Source: Pseudomonadales bacterium (GTDB taxonomy: Bacteria > Pseudomonadota > Gammaproteobacteria > Pseudomonadales > Azotimanducaceae). Taken from it: a stretch of 64,000 nt of DNA. Positions 61,263 to 64,000 of this stretch are shown here, piece by piece (the first letter of the stretch is position 1; the number at the start of each line of letters is the position of its first letter). The notes beneath the pieces were generated by a model. That model had not been told where the DNA came from, searched no databases, and saw nothing but the letters and a program-made list of their open reading frames with translations. The stretch is taken from the NCBI GenBank assembly GCA_022827905.1, contig JAJEIQ010000064.1:49362-113361 (forward strand). The letters are read 5' to 3'. The position numbers and the translations under genes are program-made.

Positions 61263-62018
61263 ATGCCTGAACCCAACTCGCCGCTCACGCTGTACGGCGT
61301 GCCGTTTTCGCAGCCCGTCCGCGCGGTCATGTGGCTGCTGTTCTTCAAGCGCCTGCCGTTCGAGATGGCGCTGACCAATCCCGGCTCCAAGGGCGAGACG
61401 GGCAGCCGCAACCCCGCCTACCTGGCCTTCAATCCCGGCGGCACCATTCCGACGATACGGGAGCCGGACACGGGCTTCACGTTGGGGGAGGCGCACGCTA
61501 TTCTCTGTTACCTGTGCAACAAGCACGGCTGGAGCGACCTGTACCCCACAAGCCCCGAGCAACGCGCCAGAGCGGACTGGTACCTGCACTTCCACCACCG
61601 CAACGTCCGCGAGGCGTCCGGCATGGTGGCGCCGAAAATTCGCAAGGACCTCAACATTCCCGAGGCGGCGCAACAGGCTGCGCGCAACACCTTCACCGCG
61701 GCGCTTGGCGCCATTGACGGTGGCTGGCTGGCAAACGCCCGCTACCTAGCCGGCGACGGCGTCACCATCGCGGACTTTGCCGCCTATGTGGAAATCGGAC
61801 AGTTGCAGCCCTGCTTCACCAATCTCTACGACTTCTCGCCCTTCCCCAACGTCCAGCGCTGGCTGGACGACATGCGCCAAGTCGAGGGCCACGACGCCGT
61901 GCACGTGGTGCTCGCAGAACTCGGTGACATCAGCCAGGCCGCGCCCGAAATGGAGACCATCCGCAACGCAAACAAGGCGGCGCTCAGAGCCTTGCGGGCT
62001 AGGCTGGAAAGCCTCTAA
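61263..62018 (+). CDS. Glutathione S-transferase family protein
   Basis: A 251-residue GST with an N-terminal thioredoxin fold (LTLYGVPFSQPVRAVMWLLFFKRLPFEM, NPGGTIPTI with the cis-Pro, GEAHAILCYLCNKHG) and a helical C-terminal domain containing LAGDGVTIADFAAYVEI. The Ser in GVPFSQPVRA is a plausible catalytic residue, as in theta-class enzymes. GGAGA stands eight bases before the ATG at 61263; ATG at 61248 is an alternative. The substrate is unknown. Confidence 0.88.
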   Translation: MPEPNSPLTLYGVPFSQPVRAVMWLLFFKRLPFEMALTNPGSKGETGSRNPAYLAFNPGGTIPTIREPDTGFTLGEAHAILCYLCNKHGWSDLYPTSPEQRARADWYLHFHHRNVREASGMVAPKIRKDLNIPEAAQQAARNTFTAALGAIDGGWLANARYLAGDGVTIADFAAYVEIGQLQPCFTNLYDFSPFPNVQRWLDDMRQVEGHDAVHVVLAELGDISQAAPEMETIRNANKAALRALRARLESL

Positions 62019-62046
62019 GCAACCTCCCGGCATCCCCCTGATCACC

Positions 62047-63126
62047 ATGTCGCCCGCTGAACGCCATCAGGCGCTCATCGCCTCCGGGCAACTGGCGGAG
62101 GATCCGTTCCAGCGCCAAGCGGTGGAACTGCTCGACGACCTGCACCGACGGCTCGGGCAGCAACGGCGGCGGCCGCTCATCAAGCGCTGGCTGGCACGCC
62201 CCGAAGCTGAAACCGGCCTGTATCTTTGGGGCGGCGTCGGCCGGGGCAAGACCCTGCTGATGGACCTGTTCCACGAGACGCTGCCCCAGCACGGCAAGCT
62301 CAGGATGCACTTCCACCGCTTCATGCAACGGGTTCACAACGAACTCAACCGCCGCGCCGGCAACGCCAACCCGCTGCAGGGATTCGCCGACGACTTCGCC
62401 AAGCACACCCGCATCCTCTGCTTCGACGAGTTCTTCGTGGCCGACATTGGCGATGCGATGATTCTCGGCGAGTTGATGCAGGCGCTCTTTCAGCGGGGGC
62501 TGACCCTGGTGGCCACCTCCAACGTCCCCCCCGACGGGCTCTACGAAAACGGCCTGCAACGGCGGCGCTTCCTGCCCGCCATCGAGGCCTTGATGCGCCA
62601 TACGCTCATCCACCACCTGGATGGCGAAACGGACTACCGACTGCGGGTGCTGGAACAGGCGGAGATCTACCATGCGCCCTTGGGCGACGGCGCCGAAGCG
62701 TCCTTGAGCGCCAGCTTTGCCGATCTGACCCAGGAGCCTGGGCAGCGCGATGCGCCATTGGAAGTGGAGAACCGCGTCATCTACGCCCGCCAACTGGCCC
62801 CGGACGTGGTTTGGTTCGAGTTCAGCGAACTGTGCGAAGGCCCGCGCAGCCAAAACGACTACATCGAACTTGCCCGCTGCTTCCATACGGTGCTGGTCGC
62901 CAACGTGAAGCGGTTCACGCCGGTCAATGAGGACGCCGCCCGCCGCTTCATCAGCTTGGTTGATGAGTTCTACGACCGCAACGTCAAGCTGATCCTATCC
63001 GCCGAAGCGCCCGTCACCGACCTCTACGCCGGCGAGCGGCACCGTTTCGAGTTTGAACGCACCCGCAGCCGGCTGCTGGAGATGCAGTCGCGGGCCTATC
63101 TGGCCCGCTCGCATAGAGGCGGTTAG
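62047..63126 (+). CDS. zapE: Cell division ATPase ZapE (AFG1 family)
   Basis: ZapE is an AFG1-type AAA+ ATPase that works with FtsZ under low oxygen or heat in E. coli. The 359-residue product has GLYLWGGVGRGKTLLMDLF (Walker A at residues 62-69), MHFHRFMQRVH, ILCFDEFFVADIGDAMILGEL (Walker B), TSNVPPDGLYENGLQRRRFLPAI and VIYARQLAPDVVWFEFSELCEGPRSQNDYIELA. It is of typical length. Its stop overlaps the mlaC stop by four bases, leaving no room for a terminator between the convergent genes. Confidence 0.95.
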   Translation: MSPAERHQALIASGQLAEDPFQRQAVELLDDLHRRLGQQRRRPLIKRWLARPEAETGLYLWGGVGRGKTLLMDLFHETLPQHGKLRMHFHRFMQRVHNELNRRAGNANPLQGFADDFAKHTRILCFDEFFVADIGDAMILGELMQALFQRGLTLVATSNVPPDGLYENGLQRRRFLPAIEALMRHTLIHHLDGETDYRLRVLEQAEIYHAPLGDGAEASLSASFADLTQEPGQRDAPLEVENRVIYARQLAPDVVWFEFSELCEGPRSQNDYIELARCFHTVLVANVKRFTPVNEDAARRFISLVDEFYDRNVKLILSAEAPVTDLYAGERHRFEFERTRSRLLEMQSRAYLARSHRGG

Positions 63127-63788
63127 GCGTCAGCGCCCTCCACCTCCTTCTGGCCGGAGACGAACCGCACCCAGGCGTCGATCACCCGGTCGAGGTCACC
63201 GCCGTACCGGGCATCCGCCGCCACGCTCTGAAACTGGCTGCGGTAGGTGAGGCCGATGTTGACGCCGGCAATGACGAGGTTGCCGATGCGCCAATCCCCG
63301 TCGGCGCTCTGGATCATCGCGTAGAGCACCTGATAGACGTCACCGCCTTGGTGAATTTCCATCTTGACGTTGCGCCGCCGCGGGTGGCGCGGGGGACCGT
63401 CCGGGGGAACCACGATGACCTCGCCATCGGTGAAGTCGGTCAGCGTGAGCGAATAGGTGCGCACCAAGCCCCATTTGAAGGTCTCGGCGAAGCGCTGCCG
63501 CTGCGCCGGGGTGGCTTCCTTGTAGTGGGCCGACATGACGCGGCGGGCGAAGCCCTCGAAATCGATCACCGGCGCCAACAGCGCTTCCACGGCGCTGAAA
63601 AAACGCTCCGGGTCCGTGTCCGCGTAGCCGCGGCCCTCCTCGATGAGCTGCAACAGGTCGATTGATGTGTCGGCGATCAACTGATGGGGAGCGGACTCGA
63701 ACTGCGCCGCCCGCGCCAAGCCGACGGCAACCGCCAGTGCGCCGAAGCAAATCGCGAGCCCTGCCAGCCGAGTAAGATGAGCGCTCAT
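63123..63788 (-). CDS. mlaC: Phospholipid-binding protein MlaC (Ttg2D family)
   Basis: MlaC shuttles phospholipid between the outer-membrane MlaA complex and the MlaFEDB inner-membrane transporter. The 221-residue product has a Sec signal (to about ARAAQ, residue 28), then PHQLIADTSIDLLQLIEEGRGY, VIDFEGFARRVMSAHYKEATPAQRQRFAETFKWGLVRTYSLTLTDF, and GDWRIGNLVIAGVNIGLTYRSQFQ, all in place. No other mla gene lies in the window. The ATG at 63788 opens the signal peptide directly. Confidence 0.93.
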   Translation of the reverse strand: MSAHLTRLAGLAICFGALAVAVGLARAAQFESAPHQLIADTSIDLLQLIEEGRGYADTDPERFFSAVEALLAPVIDFEGFARRVMSAHYKEATPAQRQRFAETFKWGLVRTYSLTLTDFTDGEVIVVPPDGPPRHPRRRNVKMEIHQGGDVYQVLYAMIQSADGDWRIGNLVIAGVNIGLTYRSQFQSVAADARYGGDLDRVIDAWVRFVSGQKEVEGADA

Positions 63789-63832
63789 GGTGTTGAAGGT
63801 TACACGTTTGGGCCTGCCTTTGCCGACTTCTG

Positions 63833-63873
63833 CTTGCCCTCGATGGGATTCCCCGGTTTAGTTCGAGGGCAAG
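63833..63873. repeat. Perfect 11-bp inverted repeat beyond mlaC
   Basis: CTTGCCCTCGA (63833-63843) and TCGAGGGCAAG (63863-63873) flank a 19-base loop in the non-coding region 63789-64000. No gene could be supported around it. It might be a hairpin in a transcript toward mlaC or a repeat-family element. Confidence 0.65.
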
Positions 63874-63921
63874 ATGCCCTTGTCTGTTAGATTTCCCCCC
63901 TGCGGACCCGGAAACGGGATT

Positions 63922-63953
63922 GCCTCCCCGGCGCCCTAGGGCGCCGGGGAGGC
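63922..63953. repeat. Perfect 32-bp GC palindrome
   Basis: Two 16-base arms with no loop, GCCTCCCCGGCGCCCT and its exact complement. It would form a very stable hairpin (minimal four-base loop) or cruciform. No T-run follows on either strand. It lies at the window edge outside any gene. Confidence 0.75.
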
Positions 63954-64000
63954 GCGGCGGCCGGGTCGTGATGCCCTGGGTCATAGAGGACCGTGAGCGA

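Overview
The window reads as a high-GC gammaproteobacterial chromosome segment. The clearest markers are conserved neighbourhoods: rsmI / lpoA-yraN-dolP, dciA / M23 peptidase-secA, pilB-pilC-pilD divergent from pilA next to tRNA-Thr (the arrangement known from pseudomonads), and zapE and mlaC near the right edge. No insertion sequence, integrase, rRNA, CRISPR array or plasmid function was found. The species cannot be named from this.

Layout. 1-12.5 kb is core: 16S rRNA methylation (rsmI, cut by the window edge), outer-membrane lipoproteins LpoA and DolP, DciA, a murein-hydrolase-type M23 protein, SecA and a type IV pilus locus. 12.6-18.8 kb is mixed: tRNA-Thr(CGT), a Fic AMP-transferase with repeats around its promoter, a four-repeat DUF4397 lipoprotein, a DUF1295 membrane protein, NhaA and a response regulator. 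18.8-25.3 kb is a tight leftward operon: desaturase, FAD amine oxidase, DUF1365, two CFA-synthase-type methyltransferases, and last a sensor kinase that converges on the response regulator. It looks like a membrane-lipid modification system with its own two-component control.

25.4-60.4 kb is a roughly 35-kb catabolic block in alternating divergent operons. It encodes a TonB receptor and MFS transporter, three PuuE-like deacetylase/cyclic amidohydrolase-fold proteins, an isochorismatase-type amidase, a signature amidase, a nitrilase-like protein without its catalytic Cys, a tandem alpha/beta-hydrolase without nucleophiles, a LeuCD-type hydratase pair, MmgE/PrpD, two CaiB-type CoA-transferases, a PaaK-like ligase, an acyl-CoA dehydrogenase, an HMG-CoA-lyase-like enzyme, an aldehyde dehydrogenase, several VOC proteins, a CpcT/CpeT-like protein and a DUF1838 protein. 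Six intergenic sites carry a related AT-rich palindrome built on GATATATTAATATGTC, and a GntR/UTRA regulator is encoded within the block. The enzymes fit opening of a cyclic imide or lactam, amide hydrolysis, hydration of a substituted maleate-like acid, CoA activation and C-C cleavage. Substituted maleimides from bilin or other tetrapyrrole breakdown are one candidate substrate. This is inference.

60.4-64 kb returns to housekeeping-type genes: a small DUF6356 protein, an Lrp/AsnC regulator, a glutathione S-transferase, ZapE and MlaC, then a non-coding edge with two perfect inverted repeats. No gene-free stretch exceeds 300 bases.
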